From Muribaculaceae bacterium (GTDB lineage Bacteria; Bacteroidota; Bacteroidia; Bacteroidales; Muribaculaceae), in the NCBI GenBank assembly GCA_022510505.1, contig JAFLTL010000001.1, positions 1-64,000 of the forward strand: 64,000 nucleotides of DNA, given 5' to 3'. This document shows positions 44,762 to 54,282 of the stretch, in pieces (positions within the stretch are counted from its first letter, which is position 1; each line of letters opens with the position of its first letter). Made by a program: the position numbers and the translations under genes. The notes beneath the pieces were generated by a model. It worked only from the letters and a program-made list of their open reading frames with translations. It made no database searches and had not been told where the DNA came from.

Positions 44762-46614
44762 CAGTTGATTATTATATTGTCATAAGGATAAATCAGTTTG
44801 TTGGTTCCGGGAGAATGGAAGAATCCCATCAGTAGTGATAAAATGCCAACTCTTCCAATAAACATTGCCGTGCAGAGCAATATCTTTGAGGCATTACATA
44901 GATCGGACGTTATACCTAGAGATGATCCAACAGTGAAGATTGCCGAAGCTGTTTCGAACAAGACATCCCGTACCGACAATTCAGGTTCAAGAGCTACGAG
45001 CGTTAGTCCATATAAAGCAAAAGATATTATCGAAAGAGTGACAACGGCATTTGCACGCCGAATTGATCCTTCTGATATCGTGCGATGATAGGCCGTTACC
45101 CGGTCACGACCTTTCAGGACAGCCCGCATGTTCAGGAAAATTGCTGCAAAAGTGTTCACTTTTATACCTCCGGCAGTCGACTGGGATGCACCTCCTATCC
45201 ACATTAGAATCATCATCAACAATACGGTGATGTTCAGAAAACCGGCAGGATTTACAGAAGAAAATCCCGAACTTCGCGGCACAAAGGCATTGAAAAAAGC
45301 CTGAATTAATTTTTTCCCGAAACTCATGCCGCTGAGGGTATTGTTCCATTCGAATAAAAGGAAGAGAATGATGGTTGTGACCGTCAATATCAGACTTGTG
45401 ACTAACACAATCTTAGTGTTAATGTCATAAATGTGAATGACTCGATGGTCGTTTCTCCGTCGTTTCATTATCCGTGCCCAAACTCTCTTTACATAATTAC
45501 CCAATGCAGTTTTGAAATTCACGAGGATTGGGAACCCAATTCCTCCAAGAAACACAAGCATTCCGACTACAATGTAAATCATTTGGTTCGACTCCATTAA
45601 CGAAGCATTGCTCATTCCGTTCTCCAACCAAGTGAAGCCGGCATTACAGAATGCCGACATTGATTGGAAACAACTGAATAAGATTCGATGTTCCAGAGTA
45701 GGAATGGGGAAATCCCCGGGAAGAGTAAAAAAGATAGCGATAGCTCCCAGCGCCTCAATAGACAGTGTAAACAGGAAAACATAGAGCAATGTCGGTAAGA
45801 GGGCATCGGCATTCTTGCTGTAGATCATGTCTCTAACCATCAATTGGCTGTAAATGGAATTGTTTCCGCTGAAAAACAGGGCAAAAAAACTGGTGAATGT
45901 CAAAACACCCAGAGCTCCTATTTGTATAAGACATGAAAGAATCAGTATGCCGAAAGGAGTGAAAACTTCAGCGATGTCGACCGGACACAGTCCGGTTATA
46001 CTGACGGCACTCGTCGATATAAACAACGCATCGACGAACGAAATCCCGTTCGTTGAACAACGTGGAAGCATTAAGACCAAAGTTCCGATGAAAATAAAGA
46101 ACAGAAAACTCCCGGCTAGAAGTAATGAAGGATTGGTGCGTCGTCCAAGTAGTCTTAGTATGCCAAAACTAATTTCCAGGACAGAATAGACACCGACTAC
46201 TGTAAAAAGAAACCAGTGGCTATAAAGAATTCTCTCCAGAATGGGAATCCAAGGATTCAAGGGATGAGGATAAAGCATAGGCAAAACGGACATCAAAACC
46301 GCAATATCCATTATCCATTTAAGGAGTTTGTTGCCCCTGACCGTCTCTTTAAAGAGAAATATGATGTTATAAAGGATGTTGACTGCGAAAACGACCTGGC
46401 ACAACCTGATGACGTTCAACAATATTTGCTTGTTCGTCTCGGAATGATAGAATCCACCATAGAGAATCAGAGAAGCCAAGCAAACGATTGAAAATACAAA
46501 AGAAATCCACATGCCGGTCGTACGAATCCGTTTCAGCGGACCGATAAACCGATTGCAAATCCGGTAATAGCCCTGAACAAATCGGTTTCGTAAAGAACGT
46601 AACGACTGATTCAT
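44761..46614 (-). CDS. trkH: TrkH-family potassium transporter
   Basis: A 617-residue membrane protein, longer than typical KtrB or TrkH (440-490). An N-terminal extension of about 160 residues contains four or five membrane helices and precedes the four M1-P-M2 repeats; selectivity-loop glycines appear in SAVSITGLCP (about 206), SAFCNAGFTW (about 325), GGASQSTAGGIK (about 460) and TVGSSLGITSD (about 563). The extension is seen in Bacteroidetes TrkH. It probably pairs with the TrkA protein encoded next. It takes up K+ and is the seventh gene in the operon. Confidence 0.9.
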   Translation of the reverse strand: MNQSLRSLRNRFVQGYYRICNRFIGPLKRIRTTGMWISFVFSIVCLASLILYGGFYHSETNKQILLNVIRLCQVVFAVNILYNIIFLFKETVRGNKLLKWIMDIAVLMSVLPMLYPHPLNPWIPILERILYSHWFLFTVVGVYSVLEISFGILRLLGRRTNPSLLLAGSFLFFIFIGTLVLMLPRCSTNGISFVDALFISTSAVSITGLCPVDIAEVFTPFGILILSCLIQIGALGVLTFTSFFALFFSGNNSIYSQLMVRDMIYSKNADALLPTLLYVFLFTLSIEALGAIAIFFTLPGDFPIPTLEHRILFSCFQSMSAFCNAGFTWLENGMSNASLMESNQMIYIVVGMLVFLGGIGFPILVNFKTALGNYVKRVWARIMKRRRNDHRVIHIYDINTKIVLVTSLILTVTTIILFLLFEWNNTLSGMSFGKKLIQAFFNAFVPRSSGFSSVNPAGFLNITVLLMMILMWIGGASQSTAGGIKVNTFAAIFLNMRAVLKGRDRVTAYHRTISEGSIRRANAVVTLSIISFALYGLTLVALEPELSVRDVLFETASAIFTVGSSLGITSDLCNASKILLCTAMFIGRVGILSLLMGFFHSPGTNKLIYPYDNIIIN

Positions 46615-46625
46615 TTTAAGAGCGA

Positions 46626-47204
46626 TTATTCCTGCATTAATTCTGCTATTAAACTTTCAATCCTAGGCAAAAGGGGAGTTCCGGGTTCGTTTATAATGAC
46701 ATGGCAACGTTCAAAGGAATAATTGTTCTGAGAGTTACTGCGGCGATCAAACTCTTGTTCATCAATACCCCGAAATTTTCGCAAACGCTCCTTTCTGATA
46801 TATTCAGGTGAATGTACTACCCAAATTTCATCGACCATAAGGTCAATCTCGCTCTCCTTCAAAATTGCGGTCTCGATGAATACAAGTCGTGAGTCGATAC
46901 TTCGGATTTTCATCCATCTCATTATATCGTCTCTTACGTGGGAATGAACTATACGATTGAGATCAGTAAGTTTAGTAGGATTACTGAAAACAATGCTTGA
47001 CAACTTATTTCGATTTAACTTGCCATTTTCAATGACATCGGTGGAGATCCTCTTGGCAATCTCGGCTAAGATTCCAGGATTGTTATCCATTATAGCCTTT
47101 GCACGGCTGTCGCAATCATAGACCGGATAGCCCATACATTCGACAACGCGGCAGACAACTGATTTCCCGCTTCCAATTCCTCCAGTTACGGCAATTGAAA
47201 TCAT
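46626..47204 (-). CDS. coaE: Dephospho-CoA kinase
   Basis: A 192-residue P-loop kinase performing the last step of coenzyme A synthesis. The ATP-binding GGIGSGKS lies at residues 8-15 and the family motif YPVYDCDSRAK at about 27-37. The start overlaps the YbbR gene by four bases and the end lies 11 bases before trkH. Confidence 0.95.
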   Translation of the reverse strand: MISIAVTGGIGSGKSVVCRVVECMGYPVYDCDSRAKAIMDNNPGILAEIAKRISTDVIENGKLNRNKLSSIVFSNPTKLTDLNRIVHSHVRDDIMRWMKIRSIDSRLVFIETAILKESEIDLMVDEIWVVHSPEYIRKERLRKFRGIDEQEFDRRSNSQNNYSFERCHVIINEPGTPLLPRIESLIAELMQE

Positions 47205-48163
47205 TTATGTTCCACTACATATTCTACACTATCGGTTGCAAAATCAACATTCCTGTAAACGCTTGGTAAGATTGATAGATGTACAGGAAGTTTCTTTAGA
47301 TTTGGCTCATATTGGGCATAGGCCTTAACAATATAATCGTCATTATTGTAGACGCTTATGGGAACGAGATAGCTGATTTCTATTGAGGAAGGGAACAAAA
47401 GTATCTTGCTGTCAACCGGTGCATTCATGATTTCGACCGGAATCGCGCGTTTCTTAGCTATCAACGGTTCTACCGGAATTATTGCTTTAACTGTTGAAGG
47501 AATTGCTTTTGTCCCATCGGGGGCCATGACACCTACCTCTACTGTTGTCGAATCGGTCAGACCACTAAGGATCAAAGAATCGGTTGATATTTTCAACGAC
47601 GATGAAATTTTATTCATAGAATATATCGTGACGCTGTCAGGTATCAGCCTAATCTCTCCGCTGATGATGTGTTGGGGTGAAGCCGTAGCTTCTATCGTCG
47701 AGTAAACCCGCTTCATGACTCCTGGTTGCGTGGTGTAATATAGCGACAGGGAGTCAGGCTTAAGATCTATAACTGTAGCTGTCGGACCCAAAAAGGACCT
47801 GACCATGCCCGAGAACTGTGAACCTCCTAACGTAATATGTCTGTTATCTTTCTGGAAGTCGCTGAATTTCACGTCAAGTTGAGGTATTTTTCCCCATTGA
47901 TATCTAAGCAATGATGTCCCTTTGTCCTTCACGCTTACACTGACCGTCGACGGAATATTTGTTATAACTGTCGTGTTATCGGGTATTCCTGTCAAATTCA
48001 ACGGAATCTCAAACTCGGCTTGTGTCTCGTTGTTTAGTGCAAGGATAAACCAGAAAGCTGTGGATATAAGCAAAAAGACGAAAAACGTCAATACGTTTCG
48101 CCCCCGCCGAGAAGTTGCGAGGGCGCGAAGTTTTTCTTTCGATTCTTTTAACCTTTCGTTCAT
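47201..48163 (-). CDS. YbbR-like (CdaR-family) membrane-anchored protein
   Basis: A 320-residue protein with a basic N-terminal stretch (about 1-22), one membrane helix (VLTFFVFLLISTAFWFILAL, about 24-43) and a periplasmic region of YbbR-type repeats. In Firmicutes CdaR regulates the diadenylate cyclase CdaA, but no cyclase gene is adjacent here. The gene sits between yajC and coaE with four-base overlaps on both sides, a conserved Bacteroidales layout. The function in this phylum is not established. Confidence 0.85.
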   Translation of the reverse strand: MNERLKESKEKLRALATSRRGRNVLTFFVFLLISTAFWFILALNNETQAEFEIPLNLTGIPDNTTVITNIPSTVSVSVKDKGTSLLRYQWGKIPQLDVKFSDFQKDNRHITLGGSQFSGMVRSFLGPTATVIDLKPDSLSLYYTTQPGVMKRVYSTIEATASPQHIISGEIRLIPDSVTIYSMNKISSSLKISTDSLILSGLTDSTTVEVGVMAPDGTKAIPSTVKAIIPVEPLIAKKRAIPVEIMNAPVDSKILLFPSSIEISYLVPISVYNNDDYIVKAYAQYEPNLKKLPVHLSILPSVYRNVDFATDSVEYVVEHK

Positions 48164-48492
48164 TTGCCGGTGTTCTGGGCTGCTGCCTGCTGCTCGCTTG
48201 CATTAGGATAGACCGATCCTTTGTCAACTTTGATCTCTATGCCATTGGCTATTGAAATTACAAAATGGTCATCCTTGACACCTGCAATCTTTCCATGGAT
48301 GCCACCAGCAGTAATTACCTTGTCACCAACCTGAAGTCCTTCACGGAATTTCTTGATTTCTTTCTGTTTCTTTTGCTGGGGGCGGACCATCATAAAATAG
48401 AAAATTGCAATGATGGCCACAATCATGAAAATGCTAGAAAAGCCTCCGCCCGCTTCGGGACCGGCTTGAAGAAGAATTGTCGATGTTAGCAT
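48160..48492 (-). CDS. yajC: Preprotein translocase subunit YajC
   Basis: A 110-residue protein with one hydrophobic helix near the N-terminus (FSSIFMIVAIIAIFYFMM) followed by MVRPQQKKQKE and GDKVITAGGIHGKI, the YajC signature. It associates with SecDF during protein export. secDF is not adjacent. Overlap with ybbR is four bases; it lies seven bases after nusB. Confidence 0.95.
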   Translation of the reverse strand: MLTSTILLQAGPEAGGGFSSIFMIVAIIAIFYFMMVRPQQKKQKEIKKFREGLQVGDKVITAGGIHGKIAGVKDDHFVISIANGIEIKVDKGSVYPNASEQQAAAQNTGK

Positions 48493-48499
48493 GATTTTA

Positions 48500-49441
48500 T
48501 TATTTAAGAATTATTTTTTCTTGTTTTAATTTTTCAGCAACCGAGAAAAGTAAACCGTTGACAAATTGACTGCTTTTACTTCCTGAATAATCGGCAGCAA
48601 TTTCGGTGTATTCGTTCATTGTTACCGGTAGCGGAATTTGTGGAAACTTAATCAACTCGGCTATTGCTGCTATCATTATGATAACGTCCATGAAAGCCAA
48701 TCTTTCGGGATCCCACGTCTTTTTGACGAATCCATCGATATAGCCTCTATATTTTTCACGGTTTTCCAAAGCGTTCATGAAAAGTGCCGGCCCGAATTCC
48801 TTGTCCTCCTCGTCTTTATAGACCGGCAGCAATTTCAATTCGGGGTGTGATTTTTCATTCGATATCGATTTTATGGTCTTTATGACGAAAGTGCCCATTA
48901 TTCTAAGGTCGTCGTTCCAGTAGACGCTGTTATTCTCCAGATTCTCGGCTAAGGTGTCGGATGTAAAAATTACATCCTTGAACAGCTTCCTCCAAAATTC
49001 GCAGTCTTCTTTGAACGAGGGTTTCTCCAATGTCATATATTCCCGGTAGATATCGGATGACATGATTTCATCGAGTAATTTTCTGAGAAAGGTTTGATCA
49101 GTATCCCAGTCAAATGGATTTTCTTTTTTATAAGCCTCCATCTCTCTACTTTTTCTGACCAACTCGACAAATTTATTATCGATGAAATTAGTCTTGGGAT
49201 TCAAATCATCAGCGGTCGGTAAATATTTGTGTCTACCCTCGTCGAGCTGTCGGTCTCTGAGTCGCGTCAACTCTACCGGGAGCTCTAACAGGGAGGCATA
49301 AAGTTCATAGGCTTTTGCTAATGCTTTGTCAAGAGTTTTTCTAGCCTGCAAGCGACTGACTTCATTGATATCCTCACGAGAAATCAACGAGGCATATAGA
49401 AGTTGAACTACTTTTAACCTTATTAAAGTGCGATTAATCAT
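48500..49441 (-). CDS. nusB: Transcription antitermination factor NusB (long Bacteroidetes form)
   Basis: A 313-residue protein. Only the C-terminal 140 or so residues and the short N-terminal block INRTLIRLKVVQLLYA resemble classical NusB (about 140 residues); the intervening portion is a lineage-specific helical expansion common in Bacteroidales. The C-terminal motif YTEIAADYSGSKSSQFVNGLL is diagnostic. It supports rRNA antitermination with NusE/S10. It overlaps adk by four bases. Confidence 0.93.
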   Translation of the reverse strand: MINRTLIRLKVVQLLYASLISREDINEVSRLQARKTLDKALAKAYELYASLLELPVELTRLRDRQLDEGRHKYLPTADDLNPKTNFIDNKFVELVRKSREMEAYKKENPFDWDTDQTFLRKLLDEIMSSDIYREYMTLEKPSFKEDCEFWRKLFKDVIFTSDTLAENLENNSVYWNDDLRIMGTFVIKTIKSISNEKSHPELKLLPVYKDEEDKEFGPALFMNALENREKYRGYIDGFVKKTWDPERLAFMDVIIMIAAIAELIKFPQIPLPVTMNEYTEIAADYSGSKSSQFVNGLLFSVAEKLKQEKIILK

Positions 49442-50019
49442 TTCTTTACAATAGGATCAACATGCGACGATATCTCGTTGAAGATTTCGTTTACCGAACC
49501 GGACCCTTTAATTTTGCGGTAATGACCCGATTTTGTGTAATATTCTTTCAAGGGTTGAGTTGACGAATGATAAACGTCGAGGCGCTTCCTGATAGTTTCC
49601 GGGTTGTCGTCGCTACGTCCTGAATCAATACCACGTTTGATCAGTCGCTCCATCAGTTCGTCGTCCTCCACTTCCAAACCTATGACTGCATGAATCTCCG
49701 AACTGAAATCTTCCATCATGTTCTTTAATGCTTCGGCTTGAGGTATGGTTCTCGGGAATCCGTCGAAAATCACACCGTTCTTGGCTTCAGGGTGACTTTC
49801 AATGTGATGCCTAAGGATGTCAACCATCAATTCGTCGGGAATCAGTTGGCCTGCCGAAATATATTTATCGGCAATCTTGCCAAGTTCTGTTCCCTCTGCA
49901 ATTTGTTTTCTCAGTACATCACCGGTTGATATATGGAACAAACCGTATTTGTCAATGAGTTTTTCACTTTGTGTTCCCTTTCCGCTTCCGGGAGGGCCGA
50001 AGAGAATCAAATTTATCAT
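49438..50019 (-). CDS. adk: Adenylate kinase
   Basis: A 193-residue P-loop kinase: ATP-binding GPPGSGKGTQ at residues 8-17, DGFPRT (about 84-89) and RLIKRG in the short LID. The protein lacks the long zinc-binding LID and so belongs to the short class. It interconverts AMP, ADP and ATP. It is the second gene of the operon, overlapping hpt and nusB by four bases each. Confidence 0.96.
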   Translation of the reverse strand: MINLILFGPPGSGKGTQSEKLIDKYGLFHISTGDVLRKQIAEGTELGKIADKYISAGQLIPDELMVDILRHHIESHPEAKNGVIFDGFPRTIPQAEALKNMMEDFSSEIHAVIGLEVEDDELMERLIKRGIDSGRSDDNPETIRKRLDVYHSSTQPLKEYYTKSGHYRKIKGSGSVNEIFNEISSHVDPIVKK

Positions 50020-50576
50020 GACTTGGAATTTTGATTGTTTTGATCCTTAAGTATATATATATCGGGAAGATTGCGTGCTAATCCATCCAGATCCAATCCG
50101 TAACCGACAATGAATTTGTTGGGAATTTCGAAACCCACATAATCGGGTTTGACAGGTTTCTTCAAAGCATCGGGTTTGAAAAGCAACGTGGCCACTTTTA
50201 TTTTCGAAGGATTCTTCTTCTTCAAATCCTCCAGGAGACTATGAATTGTGTTGCCGGTGTCTATAATATCCTCAATAATAATAACGTTACGATTAGTCAA
50301 GTCATCGGTCAATCCTATCATTTGCTTGACATTTCCCGTCGTTCCGGTTCCTTCGTAACTTTTCAGTTTGACAAATGAAATTTCGGCGTCGAGATTTATC
50401 GACCGGAACAAGTCGGATGCAAAAGGAAATGCTCCGCTAAGGACACAAATGAAGAGTGGAGTAGAACCGTCAAATTCGCTCTCAATTTGTCGAGCGATCT
50501 CGTTCACTCGTTTTTCAATATCCTCTTTGGTGATATAGGGCTCGAAAGTGAGGCCCTGGTAGGTCACTTCTTTCAT
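50016..50576 (-). CDS. hpt: Hypoxanthine phosphoribosyltransferase
   Basis: A 186-residue type I phosphoribosyltransferase with the PRPP-binding signature VIIIEDIIDTGNTIHSLL (about 95-112) and the substrate-loop FVKLKSYEGTGTTG. It salvages hypoxanthine and perhaps guanine to nucleotides. It is the first gene of the eight-gene minus-strand operon with a -7 element 20 bases upstream. Confidence 0.94.
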   Translation of the reverse strand: MKEVTYQGLTFEPYITKEDIEKRVNEIARQIESEFDGSTPLFICVLSGAFPFASDLFRSINLDAEISFVKLKSYEGTGTTGNVKQMIGLTDDLTNRNVIIIEDIIDTGNTIHSLLEDLKKKNPSKIKVATLLFKPDALKKPVKPDYVGFEIPNKFIVGYGLDLDGLARNLPDIYILKDQNNQNSKS

Positions 50577-50596
50577 TGGAATGGGTTAATATTCTA

Positions 50597-50604
50597 CAAA
50601 ATTA
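50597..50604 (-). promoter_or_regulatory. -7 element of the hpt operon
   Basis: On the minus strand TAATTTTG (50604 to 50597) gives a start near 50591 and a 15-base leader before the hpt ATG. A -33 match is weak. Confidence 0.6.
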
Positions 50605-50716
50605 GAAATTTATTTTGAAACTAGGGCAGGCTATAACATTTAACATTTAGATTTAAACTTAACTCGCTGTAGTTTGTTTTATTGAAGAGAGAAACATGCA
50701 AATGATTTAAGAATTT

Positions 50717-51061
50717 ATGATAACACAGGATGTAATCAAGGAGATATACAAAAAATATTCTAAAAGGCCTTCCAGTATAGACGACCTTAACATGCCTCCT
50801 TTATTCGAATCAGTTCATCCTGCCCATGGCATTTCAATCGATGATGACCGTATGGTCATCAGAAGTTTGCCACAAAATTCCATTTTTCATTCAATTCCTC
50901 TTAAGAACATCAATGCCATAGTGGAATTTGAAGATGTAGTAGCAATAGTTCTTCATTCGTCCATTATTTTTCTGAATAAGGAAGATAATCGTAGTTTCGT
51001 GCATTTCAAACCTCTCGAACCTTCAATCTGGGACAAGCTGAAATCAAAGGTCAACCTCTGA
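50717..51061 (+). CDS. Conserved hypothetical protein, 114 residues
   Basis: A small soluble protein with no family I recognise. It begins MITQDVIKEIYKKYSKRP, has no signal sequence or membrane helix, and predicted beta strands (about 37-110) alternating hydrophobic residues, including FHSIPLKNINAIVEFEDVVAI-like strands and a Trp near the end. It is separated by 72 bases from nrdJ, where the sequence contains TGGAAA/TTTCCA as a small hairpin. Coding character (ATG start, codon use like the neighbours) supports it as real; function unknown. Confidence 0.65.
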   Translation: MITQDVIKEIYKKYSKRPSSIDDLNMPPLFESVHPAHGISIDDDRMVIRSLPQNSIFHSIPLKNINAIVEFEDVVAIVLHSSIIFLNKEDNRSFVHFKPLEPSIWDKLKSKVNL

Positions 51062-51133
51062 GTGTAGAAAACTTTATTTTGATTATGTGAATTAATTGAC
51101 GAAATTTGTGGAAACTATAAGCTTTCCATAAAT

Positions 51134-53758
51134 ATGCAAAAGTCATTTGATTTTGAGGATATTGAAGCCGAAGAGATAGCAGAATCTATCCCGGCAGCCA
51201 ACGAACCCGAAACTCCGATAGTTTATTCAAATGAGGAGGCTTTCCAGGCATCCAAAGAATATTTCGACGGTGATGAACTTGCGGCAAGGGTGTGGACGAC
51301 CAAATACGCACTGAAGGATTCTTTCGGGAATCTTTATGAAAAGACCCCTGATGATATGCATCATCGAATCGCATCGGAGATAGCTCGTGTAGAGGCGCGT
51401 TATCCCAATCCCATGACAGCCGATGAAATCTATGGTTATTTGAAGGATTTCAAATATATAGTCCCCCAGGGAAGTCCGATGTCAGGTATAGGAAATACTT
51501 TCCAGATCGGTTCTCTATCCAACTGTTTTGTTGTAGGACTTGAAGGTTCTCCTGATTCCTATGGCGGCGTGATCAGAATCGATGAGGAACAGGTTCAGCT
51601 TATGAAACGTAGAGGTGGTGTTGGCCACGACCTTTCCCACATCCGACCCAAAGGAACTCCTGTCAAGAATTCAGCTTTGACGTCTACAGGTATTGTGCCT
51701 TTCATGGAAAGGTATTCTAATTCCACGCGTGAGGTTGCTCAGGATGGTCGTAGAGGAGCACTTATGCTATCGGTTTCCATTAAACATCCCGACAGTGAAT
51801 CGTTCATCGATGCGAAGATGACTCCCGGCAGAATCACAGGTGCAAATGTATCGGTAAAAATCGACGACGACTTCATGAAAGCTGCGACCGATGAAAACAA
51901 TAATGCTTATGTACAGCAATATCCAGTTGATTCTGCAGATCCCTTCATTAAAAAAAACATCGACGCCAAGCAGCTTTGGAACAAAATAATTCATAATGCA
52001 TGGCAGTCGGCCGAACCGGGAGTGCTGTTCTGGGACACTATCAAGCGTGAATCGTTGCCCGACTGTTATGCCGACCGCGGTTTCGGAACAGTTTCTACAA
52101 ACCCATGCGGCGAAATTCCGCTATGCCCCTACGATAGCTGTCGTTTACTGGCTATAAATCTTTTCTCATATGTAAAGAATCCGTTCACACCACAGGCCGA
52201 ATTCGATTTCGACCTTTTTGCAAAACATGTAGCCAAGGCCCAGAGGATTATGGATGATATCATTGATCTGGAGGCGGAAAAAGTTGATATGATTCTTTCT
52301 AAAATTAACGATGATCCTGAAGTTGAGGAGGTGAAATCAACTGAGCGACATCTATGGGAAAAGATCCGTGAAAAGACTTTGCAGGGTCGTCGAACAGGAG
52401 TTGGGACAACAGCCGAAGGTGACATGCTGGCGGCACTCGGATACAAATATGGCACCCCCGAGGCTACTGACTTCTCAGAAAAGGTCCATAAGGCGTTGGC
52501 CCTGGCAGCCTATAATTCATCGGTTGACATGGCGGCTGAGCGCGGTGCTTTCCAAATATACGACACTGAAAAGGAAAAGAATAATCCTTTCTTGATACGA
52601 TTGATAGAGGCCGATCCTCAGCTCTATGAGAAAATGAAGAAGTTCGGTCGAAGAAACATCGCATGTTTGACAATTGCACCAACCGGAACCACCTCGTTGA
52701 TGACCCGTACATCGTCGGGTATAGAACCGGTTTTCATGCCGGTCTATAAACGTCGTCGTAAAATTAACCCTGGGGATGTGGATGCCCGAGTTGATTTCGT
52801 CGACGAGAGTGGAGATGCTTTTGAGGAATATGTTGTTTACCATCCTAAATTTCTTGAATGGATGAAGGTCAAAGGTATAGAGCCCAAGACAAACTATACC
52901 GATGAGGAAATTGCCGAACTGGTGTCTCAATCACCTTATGCCGGAGCGACGGCTAATGATGTCGATTGGATTGAAAAGGTTAGAATGCAGGGCAGAATTC
53001 AAAAGTGGGTTGATCATTCTATTTCGGTTACTATTAATCTGCCCTCTGACGTATCGGAGGAGATGGTTGGTGAACTATATGTCCAAGCTTGGAAAAACGG
53101 TTGCAAGGGTTGTACAGTATACCGTGAAGGATCAAGAACAGGTGTGTTGATATCTTTGGATAAGAAAAAGAAAGAGTTGCCGCAACCAACTGTTGTTGAA
53201 GAGAAGCCAATCGTTACCAAGCGTCCTATCGAGCTAGATGCTGATGTGGTTCGTTTCCAGAATAATAAGGAAAAATGGATTGCTTTTGTCGGGCTCCTTG
53301 ACGGTAAGCCTTATGAAATTTTCACCGGACTTAACGATGATGATGATGGTATTTTCTGTCCTAAGTCGGTTACACATGGTAAAATTATCAAGGCTATGGA
53401 TGAAAATGGCAATAAGCGTTATGACTTTCAATTTGTCAACAAGCGAGGATATAAAACTACTATTGAGGGACTTTCGGAGAAATTCAATCCAGAGTATTGG
53501 AATTATGCAAAACTGATTTCCGGAGTTCTTCGTTATGGTATGCCAATTGACCAGGTTTTGAAACTTGTCGGTGGATTGGAGCTTGATAGCCAATCAATCA
53601 ACTCTTGGAAGATGGGTGTTGAAAGGGCTTTGAAGAAATATCTGCCTAATGGAACAAAAGCTAATGGTCAAAAATGTCCCAACTGCGGGAATGAATCACT
53701 AGTCTATCAGGAGGGTTGCCTAATTTGCACCTCCTGCGGCTCTTCCCGTTGCGGATAA
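51134..53758 (+). CDS. nrdJ: Vitamin B12-dependent ribonucleotide reductase (class II)
   Basis: An 874-residue adenosylcobalamin-dependent reductase making deoxyribonucleotides. Active-site residues visible are Cys131 (LSNCFVV) of the redox pair, Cys325 and Glu327 in NPCGEIPL, and the radical-region block APTGTTSLM. A C-terminal cysteine-rich tail CPNCGNES...CTSCGSSRCG suggests a zinc ribbon plus redox shuttle. The gene is monocistronic and no cobalamin riboswitch is seen in the 72-base upstream gap. Oxygen-independent chemistry fits an anaerobe. Confidence 0.95.
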   Translation: MQKSFDFEDIEAEEIAESIPAANEPETPIVYSNEEAFQASKEYFDGDELAARVWTTKYALKDSFGNLYEKTPDDMHHRIASEIARVEARYPNPMTADEIYGYLKDFKYIVPQGSPMSGIGNTFQIGSLSNCFVVGLEGSPDSYGGVIRIDEEQVQLMKRRGGVGHDLSHIRPKGTPVKNSALTSTGIVPFMERYSNSTREVAQDGRRGALMLSVSIKHPDSESFIDAKMTPGRITGANVSVKIDDDFMKAATDENNNAYVQQYPVDSADPFIKKNIDAKQLWNKIIHNAWQSAEPGVLFWDTIKRESLPDCYADRGFGTVSTNPCGEIPLCPYDSCRLLAINLFSYVKNPFTPQAEFDFDLFAKHVAKAQRIMDDIIDLEAEKVDMILSKINDDPEVEEVKSTERHLWEKIREKTLQGRRTGVGTTAEGDMLAALGYKYGTPEATDFSEKVHKALALAAYNSSVDMAAERGAFQIYDTEKEKNNPFLIRLIEADPQLYEKMKKFGRRNIACLTIAPTGTTSLMTRTSSGIEPVFMPVYKRRRKINPGDVDARVDFVDESGDAFEEYVVYHPKFLEWMKVKGIEPKTNYTDEEIAELVSQSPYAGATANDVDWIEKVRMQGRIQKWVDHSISVTINLPSDVSEEMVGELYVQAWKNGCKGCTVYREGSRTGVLISLDKKKKELPQPTVVEEKPIVTKRPIELDADVVRFQNNKEKWIAFVGLLDGKPYEIFTGLNDDDDGIFCPKSVTHGKIIKAMDENGNKRYDFQFVNKRGYKTTIEGLSEKFNPEYWNYAKLISGVLRYGMPIDQVLKLVGGLELDSQSINSWKMGVERALKKYLPNGTKANGQKCPNCGNESLVYQEGCLICTSCGSSRCG

Positions 53759-53790
53759 AAGTTCCTATCGTCTAGTTCTTAGGTAATTAT

Positions 53791-53850
53791 CTTTTACTTC
53801 TAACGACTATAAACTAAAGGCTAACATCAACTGTAAATTGTAAACTATAC
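53791..53850. repeat. Degenerate TAAACTG/GCTAAC intergenic repeats
   Basis: Imperfect words CTAACGACTATAAACTAA, GGCTAACATCAACTG, TAAATTG and TAAACTATAC recur up to the ATG of the next gene, matching the style of the arrays near 39000 and 43350. No promoter is evident here. Confidence 0.5.
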
Positions 53851-54282
53851 ATGAGCTGGTTTGAATGTAAAGTTCGATATGAACGTACAACAGAAAACGG
53901 TGCTGCCAAAAAAGTCAATGAACCTTATCTCGTTGACGCCCTTACTTTCACTGAGGCGGAGGCACGAATAATTGAAGAACTGACACCTTTTATTTCGGGT
54001 GATTTTTCCATAACTTCAGTCAAAAGAACGAAAATATCCGAAATCTTCTGGGATGATTCAGCCGATAAGTGGTATCTAGCTAAGGTTGCTTTCATAACCC
54101 TTGATGAAAGGACGGCAATTGAAAAGAAGTCGGTATCCCAAATGTTGGTGGCGGCCAAAGATTTCAAGAACGCCTATGACAATTTTATGGAAGGTATGAA
54201 ATCCACTTTGGCCGATTATGAAATTGTTTCGATCAACGAAACACCAATAATGGATGTTTATCGCTTGAATCTGTCCAAATAA
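53851..54282 (+). CDS. DUF4494 protein
   Basis: A 143-residue cytosolic protein of the Bacteroidetes-specific DUF4494 family. Typical segments are WFECKVRYE at the start, VDALTFTEAEARI near 29-41 and ITSVKRTKISEIF near 55-67. No catalytic motif is known. The stop codon overlaps the start of the YggS gene by one base (TAATG), so they are translationally coupled; this pairing is common in the phylum but unexplained. Confidence 0.87.
   Translation: MSWFECKVRYERTTENGAAKKVNEPYLVDALTFTEAEARIIEELTPFISGDFSITSVKRTKISEIFWDDSADKWYLAKVAFITLDERTAIEKKSVSQMLVAAKDFKNAYDNFMEGMKSTLADYEIVSINETPIMDVYRLNLSK

Noticed and set aside
51062-51133. Cobalamin riboswitch upstream of nrdJ
   Set aside because: The gap is only 72 bases and lacks the B12-box and the expected long multi-arm fold.
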